A DNA stretch of 64,000 nt, from assembly GCF_037083825.1 (NCBI RefSeq), contig NZ_JBAPLU010000009.1:106566-170565 (forward strand), given 5' to 3'. This DNA comes from Klenkia sesuvii (GTDB taxonomy: Bacteria; Actinomycetota; Actinomycetes; Mycobacteriales; Geodermatophilaceae). The translations under genes were made by a program, and so were the position numbers. This document shows, in pieces, positions 1-8,860 of the stretch (position 1 is its first letter; the number at the start of each line of letters is the position of its first letter). A model generated the notes under the pieces. The model was not told where the DNA came from and searched no databases. It worked only from the letters and a program-made list of their open reading frames with translations.

Positions 1-62
1 TGGCCGACCTGCTGGCCGGGGTCGACTGGTACCGCCGCCTGGTCCAGGAGCTGCCGGCATGA
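1..62 (+). CDS. 3' end of an unidentified CDS
   Basis: The window opens inside a plus-strand reading frame whose first complete codon is at base 3. It ends in LVQELPA and a TGA at 60-62. That TGA overlaps the ATG of the following MFS gene (ATGA), the usual sign of two cotranscribed, translationally coupled genes. A regulator ahead of an efflux pump would be a common arrangement, but the 19 visible residues carry no diagnostic motif, so no function is assigned. Confidence 0.6.
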   Translation, partial: ADLLAGVDWYRRLVQELPA

Positions 63-1492
63 CCCGGGCCACCGCGCAGGCCCGGGCGCAGACGCTGTTC
101 GCCGTCGTCGGTGCCCTGTCGGTGGTCGAGGTCGCCAGCGGGGTGCTGCAGGGCTTCTACACACCGGTGTTCTCCGACGTCGCCCGGGCGCTGGGCATCG
201 GCGACGGCGACGTGAACTGGTTCGAGGCCGCGCAGCTGGTCGCCTCCGCCCTGCTGGTGCCGGTGCTGGCCCGGTTGGCCGACCTGCACGGGCACCGGCG
301 GGTGCTGCTGGCCTCCACCGCCGTCACCGCGCTGGGCACCTGGGTGATGGCCGTGGCACCGGCCACCGGCCCGGCGGGGTTCGCCGTGTTCGTCGCCGGG
401 TCGGCCCTGCAGGGCGCCTACGTCGTCTGGCTGCCGCTGGAGGTCGCGATCGTGCACCGGCGCGCGGCTGCCGACGACCACCGCACCCGCCGCGCGGCGG
501 GTGTGCTGGTCGCCTTCCTGCAGCTCGGGGTGCTGGCCGGGGCGCTGTCCAGCGGTGCGCTGGTCACCGTGCTGCCGGTGCCCGTGCTGCTCGCCCTGCC
601 GGCGCTCGTGGTCACCGTCTGCCTGGCGGTGGTGTGGTGGGGCGTCGAGCCCGACGCCGTGCGGGTGCCGGGGCGGTTGGACCTGCCCGGGCTCGGCCTG
701 CTGACCACCGCCCTGCTGCTGGTGATGGGCGGGCTGGTAGCGGTGCGGGTGCTGGGCCCGGGCTCGGCCCTGCCCTGGCTGCTGGTGCTGGCCGGCCTGG
801 CCGCCGGGTGGCTGCTGGTACGGGTGGAGGCCCGGCAGCCCGAGCCGTTGCTCGACGTCCCCGTGCTGACCGCGCCGGGGCAGTGGCCGGTGCAGGCCAC
901 CGCCTTCCTGTCCGGCATGTCGGTGCTGGGGGCGCAGATCCCGCTGTCGACCTTCGCCCGGGCCGACCCGGCGGTCACCGGCTACGGCCTGGGGGCGAGC
1001 GCGTCGTTCGTGTCGGTGCTGATCGGCCTCTACGTGCTCACGCTGCTGACCGGCGCCCTGCTGCTGCCGGTGCTCTCGCGGTGGCTGGGCGGGCGCCGCG
1101 CGATGGCGGCCGGCGCGGCCACCGTGGCGGTGGGGTACGCGCTGTGGTTGCCGTTCCACGACACCGCGGCCCAGGCGTTGACCAACATGGCGGTGGCCGG
1201 CGTCGGGTCGGGTCTGCTGGTGGCCGCGCTGCCGGCCGCGGCGGTCGCCGCCGCCCCCGCCGACCGCACCGGGTTCGCGGCCGGGATGACCAACAGCACG
1301 AAGACCGTCGGCGGCGCGATCGCCTCGGCCGTGTTCGCTGTGTCGTTGGCCTCCACCGGCGGCATCGACGACCCCGCGGCCGGCTCGGCCCCGCTGTCGG
1401 GCTACCTCGCCGTGTGGAGCGTCTGCGCCGCCGCCGCAGCGCTGGCCGCAGTCATCCTGCTGAGCGCCCGCCCCGCCGTCCCGGGACATTGA
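59..1492 (+). CDS. MFS transporter (drug:H+ antiporter-like)
   Basis: This 477-residue protein is almost entirely hydrophobic, with about 14 predicted membrane spans, the size of the DHA2 (14-TM) efflux group. The loop after TM2 reads LARLADLHGHRRVLL, matching the MFS signature GxLaDrxGrkxxl. The ATG overlaps the upstream TGA, so start and coupling agree. The substrate cannot be read from sequence; export of a small toxic or signalling compound is the usual role of this group. It ends at a strong hairpin that separates it from the convergent sigma-factor gene. Confidence 0.9.
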   Translation: MTRATAQARAQTLFAVVGALSVVEVASGVLQGFYTPVFSDVARALGIGDGDVNWFEAAQLVASALLVPVLARLADLHGHRRVLLASTAVTALGTWVMAVAPATGPAGFAVFVAGSALQGAYVVWLPLEVAIVHRRAAADDHRTRRAAGVLVAFLQLGVLAGALSSGALVTVLPVPVLLALPALVVTVCLAVVWWGVEPDAVRVPGRLDLPGLGLLTTALLLVMGGLVAVRVLGPGSALPWLLVLAGLAAGWLLVRVEARQPEPLLDVPVLTAPGQWPVQATAFLSGMSVLGAQIPLSTFARADPAVTGYGLGASASFVSVLIGLYVLTLLTGALLLPVLSRWLGGRRAMAAGAATVAVGYALWLPFHDTAAQALTNMAVAGVGSGLLVAALPAAAVAAAPADRTGFAAGMTNSTKTVGGAIASAVFAVSLASTGGIDDPAAGSAPLSGYLAVWSVCAAAAALAAVILLSARPAVPGH

Positions 1493-1569
1493 TCAGGGGG
1501 TGCACGGAAGTCCTTCCTCCTCCGCCAGATGTGGTGGAGGAGGACAGACCTTCGTGCACCCCCCTGATC
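1491..1569. terminator. Two-tier hairpin, probable bidirectional terminator
   Basis: An outer inverted repeat pairs 1491-1510 with 1550-1569 (one mismatch and one extra C). An inner one pairs 1515-1527 with 1532-1544 around a GATG loop, 13 positions with one G-T. The structure begins inside the TGA of the MFS gene and ends 22 bases before the stop of the convergent sigma gene, so it can serve both. No U-tract follows, which is common in actinobacteria. Confidence 0.75.
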
Positions 1570-1591
1570 GACGCTGGGCGCGCGAGTGCGA

Positions 1592-2761
1592 CTAGTCGAG
1601 GTAGTCGCGCAGCACCTGGGAGCGCGACGGGTGCCGGAGCTTGCTCATCGTCTTGGACTCGATCTGGCGGATCCGCTCGCGGGTCACGCCGTAGACCTGG
1701 CCGATCTCGTCCAGGGTCCGCGGGGTGCCGTCGGAGAGGCCGAACCGCAGCCGCACCACGCCGGCCTCGCGCTCGCTGAGGGTCTGCAGCACCGAGGTGA
1801 GCTGCTCCTGCATGAAGCCGTAGGACACGGCCTCGACGGCGACGACGGCCTCGGAGTCCTCGATGAAGTCACCGAGCTGGCTGTCGCCCTCGTCGCCGAT
1901 GGTCTGGTCGAGGCTGATGGGCTCCCGGGCGTACTGCTGGATCTCCAGCACCTTGTCCGGGGTGATGTCCATCTCCTTGGCCAGCTCCTCCGGGGTGGCC
2001 TCCCGGCCCAGCTCCTGGAGCAGCTCGCGCTGGATGCGACCCAGCTTGTTGATGACCTCGACCATGTGCACCGGGATGCGGATGGTGCGCGCCTGGTCGG
2101 CCATCGCCCGGGTGATCGCCTGCCGGATCCACCACGTGGCGTAGGTCGAGAACTTGAAGCCCTTGGTGTAGTCGAACTTCTCCACCGCGCGGATCAGGCC
2201 CAGGTTGCCCTCCTGGATCAGGTCCAGGAAGGCCATGCCGCGGCCGGTGTAGCGCTTGGCCAGCGACACGACGAGGCGGAGGTTGGCCTCCAGCAGGTGC
2301 GTCTTGGCCCGCTCGCCGTCGCGGACCACCCAGTTGAGGTCGCGGCGCATGGTGGGCGTGAACTTGGCGTCGGTGTCGGCCAGCTTGTGCGCGGCGTACA
2401 GCCCGGCCTCGACCCGGCGGGCCAGGTCGACCTCCTGCTCGGCGGTCAGCAGCGCGACCCGGCCGATCAGCTTGAGGTAGGCGCGCACCGCATCGGTCGA
2501 GGTGGCCAGCTCGGCGTCCTTGCGGGCCTTCTGCAGGGCGAGCGACTCCTCCTCGTCCCACTCGAAGGAGCCGGCGGCGGCAGCGGGGACCGCCGGCTCG
2601 TCGGCGATGTCGGCGTCGTCGTCGAGGTCCACCTCGGCGTCGGCGTCGGGCGCGGGCGCGATCTGCACGGTCTCCGCGTCGGCCGAGCGGGCCTTGCGGG
2701 CGCCGGCGGCGGCCTTCTTGCGCGGGGTCTTGGCGGTGCTGTCGGCGACTGTCGTGCTCAT
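1592..2761 (-). CDS. sigA: Primary RNA polymerase sigma factor (HrdB/SigA type)
   Basis: This is the housekeeping sigma-70 factor that directs core RNA polymerase to -10/-35 promoters. After an acidic, low-complexity N-terminus (about 80 residues) comes region 1.2 (DAVRAYLKLIGRVALLT). Region 2 follows (FLDLIQEGNLGLIRAVEKF, then FSTYATWWIRQAITRAM), then region 3, and region 4.2 near the C-terminus (GVTRERIRQIESKTMSKLR). The frame is open up to 2824, but the ATG at 2761 is preceded by AGGAGAGGCGAG and gives MSTTVADS, so a 389-aa product is preferred. The short acidic N-terminus and intact region 1.2 fit HrdB/SigA or a close SigB-like paralogue; primary is favoured. It is monocistronic. Confidence 0.93.
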   Translation of the reverse strand: MSTTVADSTAKTPRKKAAAGARKARSADAETVQIAPAPDADAEVDLDDDADIADEPAVPAAAAGSFEWDEEESLALQKARKDAELATSTDAVRAYLKLIGRVALLTAEQEVDLARRVEAGLYAAHKLADTDAKFTPTMRRDLNWVVRDGERAKTHLLEANLRLVVSLAKRYTGRGMAFLDLIQEGNLGLIRAVEKFDYTKGFKFSTYATWWIRQAITRAMADQARTIRIPVHMVEVINKLGRIQRELLQELGREATPEELAKEMDITPDKVLEIQQYAREPISLDQTIGDEGDSQLGDFIEDSEAVVAVEAVSYGFMQEQLTSVLQTLSEREAGVVRLRFGLSDGTPRTLDEIGQVYGVTRERIRQIESKTMSKLRHPSRSQVLRDYLD

Positions 2762-2867
2762 CTCGCCTCTCCTGAGGATGTCGTGCGGCGTCGCGAGGGC
2801 GCGGGGCCCTGGCGGAGAGGCCACCCACGAAGGGGCAGCTCAGGCCGCCCACGGTGAGGGACGGGGG

Positions 2868-2909
2868 TCGGAGGCCGGGCGCGGCGACGCATCGGCCTCC
2901 GACATTCTA
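2868..2909 (-). promoter_or_regulatory. Candidate sigA promoter with inverted repeat at the transcription start
   Basis: Reading the minus strand, TAGAAT (2909-2904) is a five-of-six match to the -10 consensus. A perfect 10-bp inverted repeat (2868-2877 with 2893-2902) begins just after it, so it would fold at the 5' end of the mRNA or act as an operator. No convincing -35 is seen. The implied leader is about 135 bases. Apart from this, nothing gene-like was found in 2762-2989. Confidence 0.45.
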
Positions 2910-2989
2910 ATCCGTCCGGGCTCGGAGGGGGGCGGCGCCCGTTACCCCGGCGGGGGAATTCCACACACCGGCTCCCACCTGCCCCTCCC

Positions 2990-4000
<1,011 letters not shown>

Positions 4001-4007
4001 GGGGAGC

Positions 4008-4038
4008 AGCGAACCCCTTCGAGCGCGCTCGAAGTCAA
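4008..4038 (-). promoter_or_regulatory. MerR-type promoter: -35, 19-bp spacer with perfect dyad, -10
   Basis: On the minus strand TTGACT (4038-4033) is a good -35 hexamer. It overlaps the TGA stop of the MerR gene. It is followed by a perfect 18-bp palindrome (4017-4034, CTTCGAGCG and its complement) filling a 19-bp spacer, then TTCGCT (4013-4008) as a weak -10, 7 bases before the reductase ATG. A dyad inside an over-long 19-bp spacer is the hallmark of promoters that MerR-family proteins activate by untwisting DNA. Confidence 0.6.
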
Positions 4039-4406
4039 GCCGAGCGCTCGTAAATCCCGATCTTGTGGTCGATGGCGGCCAGGTGCGCCGCGGTCTCGTC
4101 GAGTTCGCGCTGCACCCGGGCCCGGTGGGTGCGCAGCAGCTGCAGCCGCTCGGGCTCGGTGCCGGCGCCGGACCGCACCAGCGCGGCGTAGCGCTTGACG
4201 TCGCGGATGGGCATGCCGGTGGCCCGCAGCCGGCTCACCACCACGATCCAGTCCAGGTCCCGCTCGGTGTAGCGACGTCGCCCGCCGGCGTCGCGGTCGA
4301 CGTCGCCCAGCAGCAGCCCGTCGCGCTCGTAGTACCGCAGGGTGTGGGCGCTGAGGCCGGTGCGCTCGACGACCTCGGCGATGCCGAGTACGGGGACGGT
4401 GGTCAC
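4035..4406 (-). CDS. MerR family transcriptional regulator
   Basis: This 123-aa protein starts at a GTG (VTTVPVLGIAEVV). It has the winged helix-turn-helix of MerR proteins at residues 9-75 (ERTGLSAHTLRYYERDGLL, then RRRYTERDLDWI) and a C-terminal dimerising coiled coil (about 85-120). No cysteine is present, so it is not a thiol-metal or Fe-S sensor. It probably controls the adjacent aldo/keto reductase through the dyad in the 34-base gap. An aldehyde or other small electrophile is a plausible signal. Its start is only 34 bases from the divergent thioesterase start, so both may share control. Confidence 0.88.
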   Translation of the reverse strand: MTTVPVLGIAEVVERTGLSAHTLRYYERDGLLLGDVDRDAGGRRRYTERDLDWIVVVSRLRATGMPIRDVKRYAALVRSGAGTEPERLQLLRTHRARVQRELDETAAHLAAIDHKIGIYERSA

Positions 4407-4440
4407 GGCCCCCAGTGTGGCCCGGGGCAGGATCGGGTGC

Positions 4441-5217
4441 GTGGCGTACTTCGAACGGCTGACCAGCACCCCCGACGGCGGCGGGAGGTTCCGCGCGACG
4501 CCGCACACCGGGGGCGGGTGGAACCCGGCCGAGCAGCACATCGCCCCCACCGTCGGGCTGGTGGCGCACAGCCTGCAGCGGGCCTCCGCCGGGGCGCCGG
4601 TGCAGCGGCTCGCGGTGGAGATCCTCGGCACGATCGGCATCGACGAGGTCGAGGTCCAGGTGGCCACCGTGCGGCCGGGTCGCACCATCGAGCTGGTCGA
4701 GGCGACGGTCGCGTGGGCCGGCCGCGACGTCGTGCGGGCGCGGGCCTGGCGGTTGGCCGGGTCCGACACCACCGAGGTCGCGGCGTCCGCCGAGCCGGCA
4801 CTGCCCGCCCGCGAGGAGCTCGCCCCCTGGGACATGAGCACCGCGTGGCCCGGTGGCTACATCGCCTCGCTGGAGGTGCGGCACCGCGACGCGGGCCCGG
4901 GCCGGGCGCAGGCGTGGTTGCGGGCCCGCCAGGAGCTGCTGGACGACGAGGAGGTCACCGACCTCACCCGCACCCTGCTGCTGGCCGACACCGCGAACGG
5001 CCTCGTGCAGGGGCCTGGCCGGCGCGGGTGGTTCTACCCCAACGTCGAGCTGACGGTGCACCTGTTCCGGGCGCCGGTGGGTGCGTGGGTGGGCATGGAC
5101 ACCTCGGTCAGCTGGGGCCCCGGCGGTCACGGGCTGACCGCCACCGTGCTGCACGACGAGGCCGGCCCGGTCGGCCGGGTGTCCCAGTCGTGCACCCTGC
5201 GCCGCGGGCCGGGCTGA
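4441..5217 (+). CDS. Thioesterase family protein (double hotdog, TesB-like)
   Basis: The 258-aa product reads VAYFERLTSTPDGG then WNPAEQHIAPTVGLVAHSL, the start of the double-hotdog acyl-CoA thioesterase-like family. A second hotdog repeat begins around residue 140 (GRAQAWLRARQELLDDEEVTD). Such proteins hydrolyse or bind acyl-CoA substrates; the substrate is unknown. The open frame starts earlier, but GTG 4441 is where similarity-type sequence begins and has a GCAGGA upstream. It is followed after 6 bases by a short-chain dehydrogenase, so the two are probably cotranscribed. Confidence 0.8.
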   Translation: MAYFERLTSTPDGGGRFRATPHTGGGWNPAEQHIAPTVGLVAHSLQRASAGAPVQRLAVEILGTIGIDEVEVQVATVRPGRTIELVEATVAWAGRDVVRARAWRLAGSDTTEVAASAEPALPAREELAPWDMSTAWPGGYIASLEVRHRDAGPGRAQAWLRARQELLDDEEVTDLTRTLLLADTANGLVQGPGRRGWFYPNVELTVHLFRAPVGAWVGMDTSVSWGPGGHGLTATVLHDEAGPVGRVSQSCTLRRGPG

Positions 5218-5223
5218 GCCAGG

Positions 5224-6186
5224 ATGTCCGGCGTGCCCGCGCTGACCCGCCTCGCCGATGCCCTGCTCGATCGCGCCGTCGTCCCCGGCTACAGCAAGCT
5301 CGGCCCGGCCCTGCGGCGCCGGTGGTGGCCGGCGGACCCGGTGCGCGGGTCGATGCGGGGGCGGCGCGTGCTGGTCACCGGGGCCACGTCGGGCATCGGG
5401 ACGGCGATCGCCGAGGAGCTGCTCACGCTGGGCGCCACCGTGCACGTGCTCGGTCGCGACCGCACCAGGACCGACGACCTGGTGGCCCGGCTGACCCGCG
5501 AGCGCCCGGGCGCCCAGCTGCACGCCGAGGTGTGCGACGTCGGCGACCTGGACGCCGTCCGGGCGTGGGCGGCCGACTTCACGAGTCGGGTGGCGGACCT
5601 GCACGGCCTGGTGCACAACGCCGGCGCCCTGCCGGCGCAGCGGTCGGAGACCGCCCAGGGCCACGAGCTGACCCTGGCCGTGCACGTGCTCGGCCCGCAC
5701 CTGATGACCGCGCTGCTGGCCGACACCCTGGCCGCGGACGCGGCGGTGGTGTGGATGTCCTCGGGGGGCATGTACGGCGCCGGGCTGCGCGACGACGACC
5801 TCGAGTTCACCGACGGCGAGTACAGCGGCGTGCGCGCCTACGCCCGCACCAAGCGCATGCAGGTGGTGCTGGCCGCCGAGTGGGCGCGCCGCCTGCGCGG
5901 GCGGCACGTGTACTCCACCCACCCCGGCTGGGTGGCCACCGACGGCGTCACGACGTCCATCCCGGCGTTCGGGAAGCTCATGGCACCGCTGCTGCGCACC
6001 CCCGCCGACGGGGCCGACACCACGGTGTGGCTGGTGGCCACCCGCCCGCCGTCCCGCCCGCCGCACTTCTGGCACGACCGGGCACAACGGCCCTCCACCC
6101 TGGGCTGGGAGCGCGGCCAGGACCCGGGCACCGTGCGGCGGTTCCTCACCGCGGTCGACGACCTCGCGGGGGTCAGCGGGTCCTGA
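5224..6186 (+). CDS. SDR family oxidoreductase (DHRS12-like)
   Basis: A 320-aa short-chain dehydrogenase. The Rossmann glycine motif is TGATSGIG (about residue 52), followed by the NAG-type segment VHNAGALPAQRS. The catalytic Ser/Tyr/Lys are in VVWMSSGGMYGAG and YARTKRMQ: the triad carries YARTK where YxxxK is expected, so the Tyr and Lys are both there. About 40 residues precede the fold, as in DHRS12-type SDRs. Substrate unknown; placement behind a thioesterase suggests lipid or acyl metabolism. Confidence 0.88.
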   Translation: MSGVPALTRLADALLDRAVVPGYSKLGPALRRRWWPADPVRGSMRGRRVLVTGATSGIGTAIAEELLTLGATVHVLGRDRTRTDDLVARLTRERPGAQLHAEVCDVGDLDAVRAWAADFTSRVADLHGLVHNAGALPAQRSETAQGHELTLAVHVLGPHLMTALLADTLAADAAVVWMSSGGMYGAGLRDDDLEFTDGEYSGVRAYARTKRMQVVLAAEWARRLRGRHVYSTHPGWVATDGVTTSIPAFGKLMAPLLRTPADGADTTVWLVATRPPSRPPHFWHDRAQRPSTLGWERGQDPGTVRRFLTAVDDLAGVSGS

Positions 6187-6222
6187 GCGGCCCCCCGACC
6201 GGTCGACCGCGACCGGAGGGGG

Positions 6223-6366
6223 TCACCACCGCGCCGACCACCGGTGCCCGCAGCCACGGCACAGCAGGCGCGCCCACCACCCGTCCGCCTCCGTCGACGG
6301 GGTGACGTCGGTGAGGTCCCGGCCGCCGCACGCCGGGCAGTGCAGCAGCACCGCCAGCGCGCTCAC
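6223..6366 (-). CDS. 47-aa zinc-ribbon miniprotein
   Basis: From GTG 6366 the frame encodes 47 residues with two CxxC knuckles, CPACGG and CRGCGH, separated by 22 residues. This is a textbook zinc ribbon with Trp-rich flanks (GWWARL, RWSARW). A longer version could start as far up as 6486, but that added N-terminus is arginine-rich and looks non-coding. Such miniproteins bind zinc and often act as RNA or protein adaptors; no specific role can be given. 36 bases separate it from the convergent SDR stop. Confidence 0.55.
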   Translation of the reverse strand: MSALAVLLHCPACGGRDLTDVTPSTEADGWWARLLCRGCGHRWSARW

Positions 6367-6543
6367 CGCCGCCCCCCGGAGGTCGGCCGGGGACCGGCGG
6401 CGGCCGTCCGCGAACGCCGGGGACGTCGAGCTGCGCGTGTGATGGCCATGCACCACTCTGTCCCGCCCGGCCCGCGGCAGGACCACCGACGCACCGCACG
6501 GGATGATCGTGACCAGATCGATGCGCGCGCTGACGGTGGGTGA

Positions 6544-7989
6544 TCAGCGGTAGACCCGGTCGACCTCGCGGAAGGCACCCAGGGCGTGGTCGGTGCGGAA
6601 GTGCTCGTGGTCGGCGCGCAGCCGGTCGAGGGCCTCGACGGCGAAGCCGAGCACGTCGTCGACGAAGAGGTCGCGGGCGCCGATCGCCGCGATCACGTCG
6701 GGTTCGACGTCGTGGTCGACCAGGCCCGCCTCGTCCGACAGTGCGTGCGCCTGGGCCAGCACGCCACCGCAGATACGGGCGTAGTCCACCCACTGGCCCT
6801 TGGAGAGGTCCTCCAGGTCGACGTCGTTCTTGTAGGGCGACCGCTCGCGCACCATGAAGCTGGTGCCGTCGAGGTCGACGGCCCCGAAGAACGCGTCGCC
6901 GCCGACCAGCTGCACCCGCTGGGCGTGCTTGACCCGGTCGGCCTCGCCCACCAGCTCGATGGGCGAGGGCGGGACCAACCCGCGCAGCGCCGAGCGGCGG
7001 GCCTGCTTGAACTCCAGGACGACGTCGTCGGTGCCGTCGGCGGCCGGCCCCTCGATGAGCACGTAGTAGCGCTCCAGGCCCAGGGAGGCCACCCCCTGCC
7101 CGTGCCGCAGGCACACGTCCTTGACCCGCATGCCGCCGGCCCGGGCCGGCGGCTGCAGGTCGTTGACCTCGACGTAGCGGTCGACGAGGGCCTGGAACTC
7201 GGCGACCCGGGCGCTCACCGGCTCCAGCCTGCGGGAGCTGTGGAACCGCCGACCGGTCTCGTCGAGGTACTTCTTCGCGAGCCACTTCTCCCGGGACCGC
7301 GACGCCGATTCCTGCAGGACCTCCGCGATCAAGGGCGGGGCGTCGGCGAGGCCCATCTGGCCCGCGGTCTCGTCCAGGTCGCCGGCGTAGCGGTGCATGG
7401 CATCGACGTAGCCGTCCAGGAAGGCGCGCGCGGTGCGCTCCTGGGTACCCCGGCCGTAGCCGCCGGCCTCGGCGACGCCGACCAGGAAACCGACCGCACC
7501 GCGCTTGAGGTCCCAGGTGAAGGGGGCGTAGAAGGCCTCGTCGAAGTCGTCGACCCCGAAGACCGGTGCGTTGTCGGCGTTGGGCATGACCCCGAAGTTG
7601 TCCGGGTGCACGTCGCCGAGGGTCAGCACCGTGGGCATCCAGGAGTCCTCGCCGGCCAGGTCCCGGTAGAACAGCAGGCACGACCCCCGGAAGAACGCGA
7701 ACAACGAGTCGGCCAGCAGGTCGAACTTGCGCCCGGCGTCGACGACGCCGGTGACGATCCGGTTCTGGTGGTCCTCGCGGACGGTCTGCCGCACGTGGAT
7801 GCGCCGGTCGTGGCCGGTCAGCATCCGGGGCAGCAGCACCATCGCTCCCTCGCCGCGGGCGCGGGCGAGCTCGGCGAAGGCCTCGGTGCGCGACCCGACG
7901 GCGACGGCGCCACCGGCCTCGTCGGTGGACGCGCCCGGGCCCCGGGTGCGGGCGCGGGGGGTCGTGGTGCGGGTGCGGGCGGCGCTCAT
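6544..7989 (-). CDS. DUF2252 domain protein (kinase-like fold)
   Basis: This 481-aa protein is a full-length DUF2252 member. Two conserved stretches resemble the catalytic loop and metal-binding Asp of aminoglycoside-phosphotransferase-like kinases: LTLGDVHPDNFGVMP and VFGVDDFDEAFYAP. The remainder (LEFKQARRSALRGL, GVASLGLERYYVL) is typical of the family. ATG 7989 (MSAARTRT) is chosen because the longer frame to 8256 is a shadow of the IclR gene. Function of DUF2252 is not established; small-molecule phosphorylation is an inference from fold. It appears to be a single-gene unit. Confidence 0.88.
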   Translation of the reverse strand: MSAARTRTTTPRARTRGPGASTDEAGGAVAVGSRTEAFAELARARGEGAMVLLPRMLTGHDRRIHVRQTVREDHQNRIVTGVVDAGRKFDLLADSLFAFFRGSCLLFYRDLAGEDSWMPTVLTLGDVHPDNFGVMPNADNAPVFGVDDFDEAFYAPFTWDLKRGAVGFLVGVAEAGGYGRGTQERTARAFLDGYVDAMHRYAGDLDETAGQMGLADAPPLIAEVLQESASRSREKWLAKKYLDETGRRFHSSRRLEPVSARVAEFQALVDRYVEVNDLQPPARAGGMRVKDVCLRHGQGVASLGLERYYVLIEGPAADGTDDVVLEFKQARRSALRGLVPPSPIELVGEADRVKHAQRVQLVGGDAFFGAVDLDGTSFMVRERSPYKNDVDLEDLSKGQWVDYARICGGVLAQAHALSDEAGLVDHDVEPDVIAAIGARDLFVDDVLGFAVEALDRLRADHEHFRTDHALGAFREVDRVYR

Positions 7990-8041
7990 GCCCGGCACCT
8001 TCGCACCCCCGCCCGCGCTCGGCAGGGCGGACCGGGCGGTC

Positions 8042-8860
8042 TCACCCGGTCGCGGCCCCGCGCTCGACGGTGACGTGCGGCCGACGTCGCCATGCGGCCC
8101 ACTCGCCGCTGACGTCACCGGCGGTGCGCAGCAGCAGCGGCAGGTGCTGCTCCAGCAACACCTCCCGACTGGTCTCGGCCGCGTGCACGGTGACGTTGGC
8201 CGCCGCGCGCACCACGCCGTCGCCGTCGCGCACCGGCACGGCGACCGACCGGACACCCGGGGCCAGCTCCTCGTCAGCCAGCGCCCAGCCGCGCGCCCGC
8301 ACCTCGGCCAGCTCGTCGTGCAGCTGGGCCGCCGTGCGGCCGGTGCACCGGGGCAACCCCGACCGGGACGGCGTGGTCAACACCTCGGCCAGCTCGTCGG
8401 CGTCCAGGGCGGCGAGCAGCACCTTGCCCTGCGAGGTCTGCACCGCCGGGAAGCGCGTGCCGATCTCGACCCGCAGCGTGATCAGCTTCGGGACGGCGAC
8501 CCGGGCGACGTAGACGATGTCGGAGCCGTCGAGCTGGGCCATCGACGACGACTCCCCGGTGCGGGCGACCAGCGCCTGCAGGTGCGGCCGCGCGATGTCC
8601 CACAGCCCGAGCGACCCGACGTAGGCCATGCCGAGGTCGAGCACCTTGGGCGTGAGCCGGTAGCCGCCGTCCGTGGTGGCCACGTGCCCCAGCTCCTCCA
8701 GGGTGAGCAGCAGCCGGCGGGCGGTCGGCCGGGCGAGGTCCGCCGCGGCCGCCACCTCCGACAGCGTCATCACCGGGCGCTGCGCCGAGAAGCTGGCCAG
8801 CACGTCGAGCCCGCGGGCCAACGCCTCGACGAAGTCCGGGCCGTGCCCACGCCCGGCCAT
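8042..8860 (-). CDS. IclR family transcriptional regulator
   Basis: A 272-aa IclR/PcaR-type regulator. The N-terminal winged helix-turn-helix spans about residues 8-70 (ALARGLDVLASF, ADLARPTARRLLLTLEELG). The C-terminal GAF-like effector domain includes TRFPAVQTSQGKVLLAAL and DEELAPGVRSVAVPV. The start ATG shares one base with the stop of the amidohydrolase (TGATG), so the two are coupled. Relatives of this subtype (PcaU, PcaR, CatR-like) control aromatic-acid catabolism, which fits the ring-cleavage dioxygenase in the divergent operon. Effector unknown. Confidence 0.93.
   Translation of the reverse strand: MAGRGHGPDFVEALARGLDVLASFSAQRPVMTLSEVAAAADLARPTARRLLLTLEELGHVATTDGGYRLTPKVLDLGMAYVGSLGLWDIARPHLQALVARTGESSSMAQLDGSDIVYVARVAVPKLITLRVEIGTRFPAVQTSQGKVLLAALDADELAEVLTTPSRSGLPRCTGRTAAQLHDELAEVRARGWALADEELAPGVRSVAVPVRDGDGVVRAAANVTVHAAETSREVLLEQHLPLLLRTAGDVSGEWAAWRRRPHVTVERGAATG

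Noticed and set aside
634..1779. 381-codon frame crossing the MFS stop and the hairpin
   Set aside because: Arg/Gly-rich, out of frame with the transporter and covers a terminator.
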